DNA from: Pseudomonadota bacterium
Lineage (GTDB): Bacteria > Verrucomicrobiota > Verrucomicrobiia > Chthoniobacterales > UBA6821
Direction of reading: 5' to 3'
Assembly: GCA_009928265.1 (NCBI GenBank)
Contig: RFPR01000033.1
Coordinates: forward strand, 1 to 17,519
DNA: 17,519 nucleotides
Positions 7,430-15,459 of the stretch are shown piece after piece; the first letter of the stretch is position 1, and each line of letters starts with the position of its first letter. The notes under the pieces were generated by a model, which worked only from the letters and a program-made list of their open reading frames with translations, was not told the DNA's origin and did no database searches. Made by a program: the position numbers and the translations under genes.

Positions 7430-7464
7430 TTTCATTTTCATTCGGGATGCCATTAGGTGACCAC

Positions 7465-7827
7465 ATGGAGTTACTACGCATCATTCTTCAAGTCGTGGTG
7501 GGTCTCGGAATCCTGAATGTGTGGCTCATCCGGGCTAACTGGGCGACCGGATACCGCGGCGGAGATGCCAAGACGCTGAAGGAGGAGTTCGCCACCTATG
7601 GGCTGCCTTCCTGGTTCTTTTATCTGATCGGCACCCTGAAGATCCTATGCGCCCTCGCCGTATTGGCCGGGATTTGGTTCCACCCGCTGGCAACGCTCGG
7701 CGGTACGGGATTGGCCGTGCTGATGGCCGGGGCTTTCTCGATGCATCTGAAGGTGAAGGATCCCTTCAGCAAGGCGATCCCCTCGCTGGTCATGCTCGCG
7801 CTGTCCCTTGCGATCGCGCTGCTCTAA
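7465..7827 (+). CDS. DoxX-like small membrane protein (first of a convergent pair)
   Basis: Protein of 120 residues with four hydrophobic helices (about 3-20, 44-64, 69-86, 100-119) and the DoxX-like core EEFATYGLPSW, IGTLKILCALAVLAG and GLAVLMAGAFSMHLKVKDPFSKAIP. The ATG at 7465 is chosen because AGGTG lies 5 bases before it and the sequence starts at the first helix; the frame is open further upstream to 7393. DoxX proteins are poorly understood quinone- or redox-linked membrane proteins. It is divergent from the TetR gene, so it is a likely target of that regulator, and convergent with a paralogue at 7851-8180 that shares the same core pattern. Its stop codon lies in a 20-bp tandem repeat. 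Confidence 0.8.
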   Translation: MELLRIILQVVVGLGILNVWLIRANWATGYRGGDAKTLKEEFATYGLPSWFFYLIGTLKILCALAVLAGIWFHPLATLGGTGLAVLMAGAFSMHLKVKDPFSKAIPSLVMLALSLAIALL

Positions 7828-7860
7828 ATGCTAGTGCGCTGCTCTAAATGCTAGTGCGCT
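7816..7860. repeat. 20-bp tandem duplication spanning both convergent stop codons
   Basis: The unit gctctaaatgctagtgcgct occurs twice in a row (7821-7840, 7841-7860), preceded by a partial gcgct at 7816-7820, giving 2.25 copies. The stop of the plus-strand DoxX-like gene (TAA, 7825-7827) lies in the first copy and the stop of the minus-strand DoxX-like gene (7851-7853) in the second. It looks like a recent slippage or unequal-exchange duplication that left both reading frames intact. A short GCGCT-AAG-AGCGC hairpin (7856-7868) overlaps its right end. Confidence 0.9.
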
Positions 7861-8180
7861 AAGAGCGCGAGGTATCCGTTCACCAAAAAGAAGAGAACCG
7901 CTGGCGTGGTCTTAAGGAACCCGTCCCGGATTTTGATCCGCACCAAAATGGCGAGCAGCATCATCACGGCGAGACCACCTGCCGCCATCTGACCAAGCAG
8001 GGGAAAGCGATATCCCGCGAGGAGTCCCAGGGCGCCGCAGATCTGCAAAAACCCGATGAGCCGGCGGAGGGACGACAAACCGAATCGCGCGAACTCCTTT
8101 TGGAGATGGCGGGAGGTGAAGCAGCCCGTCCCGTAGGCCAAAAATGAAATAGCCGAGAATAGTGTGATCGCGTTGTTCAA
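7851..8180 (-). CDS. DoxX-like small membrane protein (second of a convergent pair)
   Basis: Protein of 109 residues with four hydrophobic segments (about 5-20, 38-56, 65-83, 91-107). The core KEFARFGLSSL, IGFLQICGALGLLAG and GLAVMMLLAILVRIKIRDGFLKTTP aligns residue by residue with the convergent neighbour, so the two are paralogues. An in-frame TGA directly precedes the start, so translation must begin at the TTG at 8180 or later; no ATG is suitably placed. Function is unknown beyond the DoxX family's suspected redox/quinone link. Its stop is within the tandem duplication shared with the other DoxX gene. Confidence 0.75.
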   Translation of the reverse strand: MNNAITLFSAISFLAYGTGCFTSRHLQKEFARFGLSSLRRLIGFLQICGALGLLAGYRFPLLGQMAAGGLAVMMLLAILVRIKIRDGFLKTTPAVLFFLVNGYLALLAH

Positions 8181-8201
8181 TCAGCTGAACCTAGGGACAA
8201 C

Positions 8202-8215
8202 AGGCGCTTTCGCCT
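8202..8215 (-). terminator. short GC-rich hairpin downstream of the photolyase operon
   Basis: Arms AGGCG (8202-8206) and CGCCT (8211-8215) with a four-base loop lie in the 72-base gap after the photolyase stop. Read on the minus strand the loop is AAAG. There is no T-run after the stem in that direction, so it is a weak terminator candidate. Confidence 0.3.
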
Positions 8216-8252
8216 AAAACAATCGCTTCGTTGCTAAGGTTTTCCCCAGTCA

Positions 8253-9688
8253 TCAGTTCCCGAGATCCAGCTCAAGCTGCGGGAGGGCGGCCTTGCCCGC
8301 GCTCTTGGGGTTCTTGGGGCCGTTCGACCGCATGATCCGCCAGAGAGATCCGGGAGGCACGATGGCCGCCGGATAGCCTCTCCGTGAATGATCGGTGGGA
8401 AGGTGAAGGACCGATCCGTCGAGATCATTCAACTCCGGCACCCATCGGCGTATGAATTCCCCCTCGGGATCTTTCTCCAGAGACTGCTTGATCGGATTGT
8501 AAATTCGCGGCGGCGAACCGTGGGTGGTTCCCGACTGCATCTGGAGCTGGCTGTAGTGGATGCCCGGCTCGTAGTCGAGGAAGGTGCGGGCCAGATGCGG
8601 GGCAAAGCGGCGCCAGTCGAGATTGAGCGCGTAGGAAGCAAAGGAGACGAGCATCGCCCGGGCGCGGAAGTTGATCCATTTGGTCTCGTTAAGCGAGCGC
8701 ATGCAGGCATCGACGAAGGGGTAGCCAGTCATGCCATTTGCCCAGCGTGCGTAGAACGTCTCGTCCCATCCATGGAGTGTTTCCCGGGCAGGATTAATGC
8801 AGCGGAATTCCATCCATGGCAGTGACTCGAACTTCTGCAGGAAATGATCACGCCAGCGCAGCCTCCGGTGGAAGCTGTTGCAGTGCATCATGCTCCCGTG
8901 CGATGGCCGGGGCTCGCGGGCCATCGAGGCCTGGGCCGCCCGCTTCGTGGAGAGACTTCCCCAGGTGAGGTGAGGGGAGAGTCTTGAGCAGACCTCGTGC
9001 GCATGGAGAGGACTGCCCATCTCCACCCGGTATCCCTCATGGAGAAGACACCGTTCGCCCAGGAAGCTCTCCAGCAAACCGAGGGCAAGGCACTCCCCAC
9101 CCCGTTGACGCAGAACGATTTCAGATGTGGAGAGATCCGGAGTCTGGATACCGGATGGAATGGCGGAGGGGTTTCTCCAGAACTCGGGTTTGGTGATCTG
9201 CGGCGCGGTGATCCAATCCCGCCAGAACGCTTGGTGTGCCGGTTTCTCCCTGGGGGCTTTTGATCCTCTGAGGACGCCGTTCTGAAGAAATTCTACGACG
9301 GGGATTCCTTGCTCCCTGCACAAGCGCATGACTCGTTTGTCCCTATCAAAGGTCCAACCGTTACCTGTCTCCTGATGGCATAGGAGTTCCGTGATTTCGT
9401 ACTGCTCGAACAGGATCTCCAGAACGCTTTCCGCAGAGGTTGCCTCTGCGATCAAGAGGTTGCAGCCGATCTTACCCAGGCCTGATGCCAGATCGCACAG
9501 GCACTCCGCGACAAATCCCCACTGATCTTCCGAGGCTTTGTCGGTGGCCCAGTAGCCGGTCTCGCGGACATAGACAGCCAGCGCGCGTCCGCCTTCGCGG
9601 CATCGACGCGAGGCCTCCGCGAGCGGAACGTGATCGTGGAGGCGCAGGTCGCGCTTCAGCCAGACCAGCGTGATCCGTTCGCGCCCGC

Positions 9689-9692
<4 letters not shown>
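8253..9692 (-). CDS. cryptochrome/deoxyribodipyrimidine photolyase family protein
   Basis: Light-driven DNA repair or photoreceptor flavoprotein of 479 residues, full length. The N-terminal antenna domain opens ITLVWLKRDLRLHDHVPLAEA (7-27), with HQETGNGWTFDRDK (106-119) further on. The FAD domain includes HRRLRWRDHF (275-284), MTGYPFVDACMRSLNETKWI (321-340), DWRRFAPHLART (359-370), LDYEPGIHYSQLQMQSG (372-388) and RIYNPIKQ (396-403). By alignment to E. coli photolyase, W339 and W360 match W306 and W359, but the FAD-proximal W382 position is L383 and N378 is H379. ATG at 9692 overlaps the DUF2256 stop (ATGA, 9689-9692); a longer start at 9713 is disfavoured. Whether it repairs CPD, 6-4 or ssDNA lesions, or only senses light, cannot be told. 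Confidence 0.93.
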
Positions 9693-9862
<170 letters not shown>

Positions 9863-9872
9863 GGTACGGAAA

Positions 9873-10670
9873 TCAGGCGGAGAGCTCGGCTTGCACCCGA
9901 TCCCAGAGGCGGGTGCGGCTGGCAAGGGCGGCCTTAGCCGACTCAACCGCCTCGGCGAGCTTCGATGGCTTGTCGCCACAGAGAGTTGCGACAAGCCGGA
10001 GTGCGGCGGGACCATGCTCATCGCCATCGAGTTCCGCATGACGTTTCAGATAATAATGAAAGATCGGGGCTCGGTCCTCGCCGATGCCGAGCCGTGCCAG
10101 CAGGGAGTTGAACATGCCGGGGATGACGTTCTCGCGGCCAAAGGAGAAGGAGGCTGCGACCCGGTGCGCCTCGCCCTGTTTCAGCAATGCGAAGGTGTCC
10201 TGCATGAATGTCCGCGAAGGTTCCGGCACGATCGGGTCCTCCAAAGCCACTTCCAGTCCCTGTGAGCGGACGATGTCGAGAAACTTTGTGATCGGCGAGG
10301 TGTCGGCACCCACCTCACGCATCGCCATGAGGTAGAGGTCGAAGTGACTTGCGTGGGTGGTGTGTTCACGATGCGACTTCGGAAGCCGGTCGGATTCCTC
10401 TCCAGTCACGATGTCATTGATCAGGTGCACAAGATCTCCGTGAGGGCGTGGCATCCAAGGCCATGTCGCGGGGGCCAGCTCGGCCTGGAGGAACTTCAGG
10501 AGCGACATGAAATCCCAGACGGGAAAGACATGATGCTGCATGAAGGTGCGGAGCTGTTCCTCTGTCTGGACGGCTCCAAAAACGGGATGGGACTCGACGG
10601 CTTCAAGCGAGGGTTTCAGCGCGGTGGCAAGATGCTGCTCGGTGGGCGTTAGGAGAGCGGTCATGGACAT
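9873..10670 (-). CDS. DUF3050 protein, heme-oxygenase-like fold
   Basis: Protein of 265 residues matching DUF3050 as I recall it: MQHHVFPVWDFMSLLKFLQ (44-62), INDIVTGEESD (84-94), SHFDLYLMAM (108-117), FSFGRENVIPGMF (175-187), YYLKRHAELDGDEHG (206-220) and a C-terminal ALASRTRLWD. The predicted fold is all-helical, heme-oxygenase/TenA-like. E91/E92, H109, E180, H211, D215 or D217 and H219 are placed as possible metal ligands like those in heme-oxygenase-like diiron oxidases; this is inference. ATG at 10670 is chosen over a second ATG six bases on; an extension to 10745 lacks support. It is first in the DUF3050-DUF2256-photolyase operon. Substrate unknown; no heme is implied. Confidence 0.85.
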   Translation of the reverse strand: MSMTALLTPTEQHLATALKPSLEAVESHPVFGAVQTEEQLRTFMQHHVFPVWDFMSLLKFLQAELAPATWPWMPRPHGDLVHLINDIVTGEESDRLPKSHREHTTHASHFDLYLMAMREVGADTSPITKFLDIVRSQGLEVALEDPIVPEPSRTFMQDTFALLKQGEAHRVAASFSFGRENVIPGMFNSLLARLGIGEDRAPIFHYYLKRHAELDGDEHGPAALRLVATLCGDKPSKLAEAVESAKAALASRTRLWDRVQAELSA

Positions 10671-10787
10671 GATTGTACCATGCTCCGAGTCATGGACAGA
10701 GTGAGAAATGCAGGGATCGAATTCTGCAAAAATTCCCCCACTCAAGCCTTAAAAACCTGCTGAGAAGATTATCCCTAGTTACTAAGA
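10671..10787. other. intergenic region upstream of DUF3050
   Basis: This 117-base gap follows the EamA stop region and carries the start side of the DUF3050 operon. On the minus strand a TTGAGT and AT-rich stretch (around 10730-10755) could hold a promoter, but no good -10 box was found. TGCAG/CTGCA five-base arms lie near 10709-10728. No gene is visible. Confidence 0.3.
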
Positions 10788-11789
10788 TCAGATCCCCCGA
10801 AAGATGGATCCAGAGACGTTCTCTTCCATCATCCCCTCCGGGACTCCACCGAGCCTCTCCCCAACCAGATTCAGCAGCACTCCGACCATGATCACAAGAC
10901 CCCCAATCCACTGACCCGTTGAGGGAAGCTCTCCAAGGAGAAGCCATGCGAAAGCCACTCCTGCAACCGGTGTGAATGCTGCTGCCAAGGCAATCTCGGC
11001 AGCGGAGACAGCACGGATTCCTCGGAACCATGACAACTGTCCCACAACAACAATGAGCGAGCCGTACACAAGCGTCCATGCCCAGAGATAGGGTGAGAAG
11101 ATATCGGTGAAATGCCCAGGACCGAAGTACCAGAGGACAATTGCGGCAAAGAGAAAGATACCCAGAAAATTCCTGACAATGCCGAAGAGAACCGGCGACA
11201 TCCGCTCCATCACCTTTCGACTTAGTTGTGTGGCAAGCACAGCGGCGACTGTTCCAAGAATCGCAAGCACCTCGCCATGTCCTAGAGCGAGCTTACCTCC
11301 ATTGCCATACCATGCAGTGAGAAAGACACCCCCGAATGCAACCATCCCTCCCAGAATTGCCAGCCAGCTAGAGCGCTCCCCGTAGAGAATACACGCAAAT
11401 AAAAGCACTAGCGGAATCTCGATGGTCTGAACCAGCACGACTCCGGTCACACTTGCTTTGGAAAGAGCAGTGAAAAGCAGGATCGGAGCCACCCCGCCGG
11501 CAAGTGATGCCGCAATAATGGTAACAATCCATTCACGGGACGAGAACTCCCTCAACTCTATCGGGCTAATTTGCCGTGGGCGTAGGATCAGTAGGGTTGT
11601 GAACGCTACAACGCTTCCGGCAAACAGCAGGTTGCAGTAGCTGATTGGATTTGCGCCGTGGGAGGTGGGATGGCAGGCACCGAGCTGTTGGATTTTAACA
11701 ACCACGGAATTGGAAGCAGCCGCGATGAGAATAGAAATCCAGATCCACGCTTTAGGCGGAACTTTAGGGAAGAAGGAAAACGCCCTCAC
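10788..11789 (-). CDS. EamA-family (DMT superfamily) permease
   Basis: Inner-membrane protein of 333 residues with ten hydrophobic segments in two EamA repeats (about 15-160 and 175-310). The inner ends carry the usual SKASVTGVVLVQTIEIPLVL and SAAEIALAAAFTPVAGVAFAW helices, followed by GE near the end of the fourth helix of each repeat (ILYGERSSW, LLLGELPSTG). The family exports amino acids, metabolites or toxins; the substrate cannot be deduced. The GTG at 11789 is the first start after an in-frame break, with a weak ribosome-binding site. It lies 73 bases after the TauE/SafE stop on the same strand; the inverted repeat in that gap may give it separate control. Confidence 0.85.
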   Translation of the reverse strand: MRAFSFFPKVPPKAWIWISILIAAASNSVVVKIQQLGACHPTSHGANPISYCNLLFAGSVVAFTTLLILRPRQISPIELREFSSREWIVTIIAASLAGGVAPILLFTALSKASVTGVVLVQTIEIPLVLLFACILYGERSSWLAILGGMVAFGGVFLTAWYGNGGKLALGHGEVLAILGTVAAVLATQLSRKVMERMSPVLFGIVRNFLGIFLFAAIVLWYFGPGHFTDIFSPYLWAWTLVYGSLIVVVGQLSWFRGIRAVSAAEIALAAAFTPVAGVAFAWLLLGELPSTGQWIGGLVIMVGVLLNLVGERLGGVPEGMMEENVSGSIFRGI

Positions 11790-11799
11790 TCAAGACGCT

Positions 11800-11819
11800 A
11801 TAACCGCGATACCGGTTAT
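11800..11819. promoter_or_regulatory. inverted repeat upstream of the EamA gene
   Basis: Arms ATAACCG (11800-11806) and CGGTTAT (11813-11819) with a six-base loop lie 11 bases before the EamA start and 43 bases past the TauE/SafE stop. It could be an operator or an mRNA hairpin; without a T-run it is a poor terminator. Confidence 0.4.
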
Positions 11820-11862
11820 TAGCAAAACCCGAAGGGACGGCTTCAGGTTCCTCGCTTAATCC

Positions 11863-12717
11863 TCAAAGCGAGAAAACAAAGTGGTCGACCTTGGCCAACA
11901 CGCCGCTACAGAAACCCCATCCCTTGGCCATCATGCTGGCTCCCGAAATCGTGAGCAGGATCAGGACCAGTCTCTTGTAGGCCGAATCTGATAACTTTCG
12001 GAAAACCATCCCGCCAAGCCTTGTGCTGATCAGGATCACGGCGAGGGAGGAAGCCCAGATGATTCCCAGGCACCCGCTGAAAACACCCCCGCGGAGAGCG
12101 AAAATGCAGAGGGCCGTCAGTTGGATGGATAGGATGAAGGGCTGAATCGTGGCCCGCTGTTGCTCCTTGGACAGCCCCAGAAGATTCGACCAGATGATCA
12201 TCACGGAACTTGGATTGGCGCATAACCCGCCAATCGTTCCGCCAAGCAGTCCTGCAAGGAGTGATCCGGGCAGTGTCCGCCTCAGGGGACGCGATCTCAT
12301 CACCGAGGTCCTCAGGACGATCCAAAGCGCGCACAAACTGATCACCAACCCTATCAACGAAGCAATCAGATTGGCATTCAGACGGGTGAGCAGCCAGACG
12401 CCAAGGGGCAGTCCGAGCAATCCCGCGAGGATGCAGGGAGCGGGACCATCCGGCCACCATTCGCGCAGCGGGGGCATCGAGGATCGCAACTGACCGATGG
12501 ATGCGATCTGACTGCAGGCCGCAAGCAGCATGAGCAACGGGATTCCCTCCCGCGGCGGAAGGATCCAGAGCACCGAGGTCCCGACAATGCCGAAACCGAA
12601 ACCTACCAAACCGCAGACAAATCCGGAGAGTCCAAGGATCAGCACCAGAAGCAGGATCAGGGACGGCGCATGGCACAGATGCTCGATGACGGGGAAATTG
12701 CTCACTTTGGAATTCAT
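11863..12717 (-). CDS. TauE/SafE-family membrane permease
   Basis: Protein of 284 residues with about eight hydrophobic segments in two repeats. Family signs include GLSGFVCGLVGFGFGIVG near residues 28-46, LAGLLGLPLGVWLLTRL in the first repeat, and SLLAGLLGGTIGGLCANPS at the start of the second. TauE/SafE proteins are proposed exporters of sulfite, sulfoacetate or related organosulfur anions; which one cannot be told. ATG at 12717 is chosen over the GTG at 12723 because AAGGGG lies 5 bases before it (12723-12728). It is divergent from the substrate-binding protein gene and upstream of the EamA gene on the same strand. Confidence 0.85.
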   Translation of the reverse strand: MNSKVSNFPVIEHLCHAPSLILLLVLILGLSGFVCGLVGFGFGIVGTSVLWILPPREGIPLLMLLAACSQIASIGQLRSSMPPLREWWPDGPAPCILAGLLGLPLGVWLLTRLNANLIASLIGLVISLCALWIVLRTSVMRSRPLRRTLPGSLLAGLLGGTIGGLCANPSSVMIIWSNLLGLSKEQQRATIQPFILSIQLTALCIFALRGGVFSGCLGIIWASSLAVILISTRLGGMVFRKLSDSAYKRLVLILLTISGASMMAKGWGFCSGVLAKVDHFVFSL

Positions 12718-12722
12718 CCGCA

Positions 12723-12728
12723 CCCCTT
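12723..12728 (-). promoter_or_regulatory. ribosome-binding site of the TauE/SafE gene
   Basis: AAGGGG on the minus strand, five bases before the ATG at 12717, decides that start over the GTG at 12723. Confidence 0.6.
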
Positions 12729-12815
12729 GATCTCAGGCGAGCGAAATCGGCAAGATCCGGTACCACTCTTCCGTGTTGCACGACTCATACACCGGGATTA
12801 GAAACCCGTCAGCCC

Positions 12816-13961
12816 ATGAAAGCCTCACCCCTCACCCTTTCCCTGCTCCTAGCCTCGGCAATCTGCCTTCCCTCGCTGCAAGCCGAGATCCGACTCGGTG
12901 CGGTCTACAGCACCTCCGGAGACCTCGCCCCACTGGGAGTTCCCTCACTGGAGGGAGCCAAGGTTGCCGTGGACCAGATCAATGCATCGGGCGGCATCGG
13001 CGGGGAGAAGGTTGTCCTGACCATCCTCCCCACTCCATCTTCTGCCTATGTGGTTGGGAAGAATATCCGCCATGCCGTGGCGAAGGATCCCGCCATCGAT
13101 GCTTTCTTTGGTCTTAGCGACACCGATCTTGCTCGTGCCGCGGGACATGCCGCCTGCGCAGCAGGAAAAGTCTTCGTGACCTCGGGAGCGACCTCGCCCC
13201 TTCTTCCCGATCAATCCGGACCACGCGTCTACCTCGCCTGCTTTGGTGACAATGCTCAGGCGGCGGTGGCCGCCGAGTGGCTGGCCAAAACCCGGGGAGC
13301 CAAGACGGTCTCTCTCCTCTACGTCAACTCCAAGACCTATCCCAAGCTGCTCCACACTTACTTCTCGGAGGCATTCCGCCATCACGGAGGCAAGGTCATC
13401 GCAACGCTCCCCTTTGTCGGGGGAACCGTTCCCAAGATTCCGGCTTGGGCTCTCAAAGCCGATGCCATCTATCTGGCAGCCGAGACCGCCTTGGAAGCAA
13501 AGCCGATCATCAAGGCACTCAGGGATGCGGGCCATCATGGTCCGATTGTCGGCGGGGATGGTTACGACGCCCCCGATGTTTGGAACAACACCACTTTGGG
13601 CAAGGATGTCTGGTACACCACACACGCCTTCCCCGCCCACACGACGGGATCTTCATCTGAGGCGACCATCGCGGCTTTCTCGAGCGCCTACACCAAGGCG
13701 ACGGGGAGGCCTGCCAACTCCTTTGCGGGACTTGGCCGTGATACCGCTCTCCTCCTCGCCACTTCGGTGCATCAGGCACACACCGAGAAGAAACCGCTCG
13801 TCTCTGTCCTCAACTCCACGCGAAATTTTCCCGGCGTGACAGGCTCGATCAGCTATACGGATGGATCACGTGTACCGGTGAAGCCAGTGGCTCTTGTTTC
13901 GGCCCGCTCACCTCAGGCTCAACCGATCCAGATCACCCCTTCCTGGGTACACAAGCCGTAG
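12816..13961 (+). CDS. periplasmic substrate-binding protein, Leu/Ile/Val (LivJ-like) type
   Basis: Secreted protein of 381 residues. A Sec signal peptide covers about 1-23 (hydrophobic LTLSLLLASAICLPS, cleavage after LQA), and the mature protein starts EIRLGAVYSTSGDLAPLG, the classic type-I periplasmic-binding opening. AKVAVDQINASGGIGG, FVTSGATSPLLPD and GDGYDAPDVW follow the two-lobe ligand-binding fold. No lipobox is seen. Relatives bind branched-chain amino acids, amides, urea or aromatic acids for an ABC importer. No permease or ATPase gene lies beside it, so it is an orphan receptor or partners a distant transporter. A TTGCAC (12776-12781) and TTAGAA (12798-12803) pair upstream is a weak promoter candidate; no clear Shine-Dalgarno is seen. 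Confidence 0.88.
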   Translation: MKASPLTLSLLLASAICLPSLQAEIRLGAVYSTSGDLAPLGVPSLEGAKVAVDQINASGGIGGEKVVLTILPTPSSAYVVGKNIRHAVAKDPAIDAFFGLSDTDLARAAGHAACAAGKVFVTSGATSPLLPDQSGPRVYLACFGDNAQAAVAAEWLAKTRGAKTVSLLYVNSKTYPKLLHTYFSEAFRHHGGKVIATLPFVGGTVPKIPAWALKADAIYLAAETALEAKPIIKALRDAGHHGPIVGGDGYDAPDVWNNTTLGKDVWYTTHAFPAHTTGSSSEATIAAFSSAYTKATGRPANSFAGLGRDTALLLATSVHQAHTEKKPLVSVLNSTRNFPGVTGSISYTDGSRVPVKPVALVSARSPQAQPIQITPSWVHKP

Positions 13962-13975
13962 TTCATCTTCGCTAA

Positions 13976-14122
13976 TCCGCGGCGATCGACCATCTCAGTC
14001 TTGCCACCCATGACATGGTGGCAACGCGCGTCTTTTACGAAGGGACGCTTGGCTTCAGCGTGGTCATCCATGAGACACTCGCGATCGCGGAGGCAGTCTT
14101 TTTTCTAGACCGTTTTTTTTGA
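13976..14122 (+). pseudogene. remnant of a VOC/glyoxalase-fold gene
   Basis: Between an in-frame TAA (13973-13975) and a TGA (14120-14122) this frame encodes about 48 residues with a clear VOC-domain start: IDHLSLATHDMVATRVFYEG, then TLGFSVVIHETL. It then jumps to AEAVFFLD, as though an internal piece were deleted, and ends in a T-rich tract. No start codon precedes the homologous part, and a complete VOC domain would need over 110 residues. I call it a decayed fragment, not a gene. It fills most of the 177-base gap before the MFS gene. Confidence 0.65.
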
Positions 14123-14138
14123 TCAAAGAAACTCCGGC

Positions 14139-15416
14139 ATGACTCGACCCGTATCCGTTCCCCTCAAACCGATCGCCGTTATCGCCGGAATGGCCGGTAA
14201 TCTGATGGAGTGGTATGACTTTGCCCTGTACGGGGTGATGGCCCCCACCCTCGGAAAACTCTTTTTCCCCCAGGGAAACAATCTGGTCTCGATCCTTTCT
14301 GTCTTCGGCGTCTTTGCCGCCGGATACATTATGCGTCTCGGAGGCGGTGCCTTCTTCGGCCACATTGCTGACCATCATGGCAGACGCATTGCCCTTCTGG
14401 CATCGGCGACACTCATGGCCGTCACGACAACCATCGTCGGTTTTCTCCCTTCCTACGCATCCATAGGGATCTGGGCACCGCTCCTGCTCGTGATTCTACG
14501 TCTCGTGCAGGGACTTTCCACAGGAGGAGAGTTCATCACCTCGATCACCTATCTGGTGGAAAACGCCCCTCCCCATCGCAGGGGACTCATCGGCACGCTC
14601 GCAGGATGCACGGCCTCCGGTGGAATCCTTGTCGGCTCGACAGCCGGCACGATCCTTTTCTCGGTCTTCTCGCAGGAGCAGATCCTGGACTGGGCATGGC
14701 GCCTCCCTTTTCTTGCCTCCATCCCGCTCGGACTCTCCATCGCCCTGCTGCGGACAAGCCTTCCGGAGGAGGCGCCACCGGAACGCCATGCCGGGAAAAG
14801 TCACAGAAAATCGAGCGTTCTGCATGTGCTTTTCGAGCATCCCTGGGCCCTCATCCGGGGTGCTTTCGGAGGATGGGCCTTTCAGGCCGGATTTTACACG
14901 ATGGCGATTTTCCTTTCCTCCTATCTGGTCGAGAGGAAGGTCTTCACGGAGCCTACCGCACTTGGATTGCAGTCCGCCGCAGTGGGTGCCGCCATCATCA
15001 TGTCGCCGATTGCAGGATGGCTCTCCGACAGGTTTGGCCGTAAGCCGATGTCCATGATTTCGCTGGTCGCAATCCTGATCGGGTCATGGCCGCTCTATGC
15101 CGTGGTGAATCTCGGAGACAACACGCTGGCGCTCGCGGCGATGATTCTCTTCATGATTGGTATCGCTTTGGGAGGGGCTACCTATCAGGTGTGGCTGGCC
15201 GAGGTTTTTCCTAGGACACTCAGGGCCACCGGACTCGGAATTTCCTACAATGTCTCGGCGGGTGTTCTAGGCGGCACCACGCCCCTAATTTGCGCCTTGC
15301 TGATCAAAGTCACACACGACGGCATGGCCCCCGCCTATCTGCTGATGGCGGCTGCGATCATCGGCATCCTCCTTCTCATGGGCAAGAGGGAGACCGCGCA
15401 AAGGCCTCTGAAATAA
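14139..15416 (+). CDS. MFS transporter, metabolite:H+ symporter (ProP/ShiA-like) family
   Basis: Membrane protein of 425 residues with about twelve hydrophobic helices. The family signature GNLMEWYDFALYG (20-32) places it in the MHS group, whose members take up proline/betaine, citrate, shikimate or dicarboxylates with protons. The cytosolic loop motif GHIADHHGRRIALL (74-87) and its echo GWLSDRFGRKPM in the second half are present, as is RLVQGLSTGGEF in helix four. The substrate cannot be chosen from sequence. ATG at 14139 is the first reasonable start; the ribosome-binding site is weak. It is convergent with the SDR gene across a hairpin at 15438-15459. Confidence 0.9.
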   Translation: MTRPVSVPLKPIAVIAGMAGNLMEWYDFALYGVMAPTLGKLFFPQGNNLVSILSVFGVFAAGYIMRLGGGAFFGHIADHHGRRIALLASATLMAVTTTIVGFLPSYASIGIWAPLLLVILRLVQGLSTGGEFITSITYLVENAPPHRRGLIGTLAGCTASGGILVGSTAGTILFSVFSQEQILDWAWRLPFLASIPLGLSIALLRTSLPEEAPPERHAGKSHRKSSVLHVLFEHPWALIRGAFGGWAFQAGFYTMAIFLSSYLVERKVFTEPTALGLQSAAVGAAIIMSPIAGWLSDRFGRKPMSMISLVAILIGSWPLYAVVNLGDNTLALAAMILFMIGIALGGATYQVWLAEVFPRTLRATGLGISYNVSAGVLGGTTPLICALLIKVTHDGMAPAYLLMAAAIIGILLLMGKRETAQRPLK

Positions 15417-15437
15417 TCCCTACAATAGCCCTCTTCT

Positions 15438-15459
15438 TCAGGATCAAATGTAATCCTGA
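15438..15459. terminator. hairpin between convergent MFS and SDR genes
   Basis: Arms TCAGGAT (15438-15444) and ATCCTGA (15453-15459) with an 8-base loop lie between the two stop codons, ending right beside the SDR stop. The location suits a bidirectional terminator, though no T-run follows in either direction. Confidence 0.5.

Noticed and set aside
11906..12781. Minus-strand frame of about 290 codons overlapping the TauE/SafE gene
   Set aside because: It is an alternative frame of the same region, Arg/Pro-rich and without membrane segments; the TauE/SafE frame has clear helices and a ribosome-binding site.
12945..13640. Open frame of about 230 codons on the minus strand
   Set aside because: It lies wholly inside the substrate-binding protein gene, whose protein is clearly real; the antisense translation has no recognisable motif.
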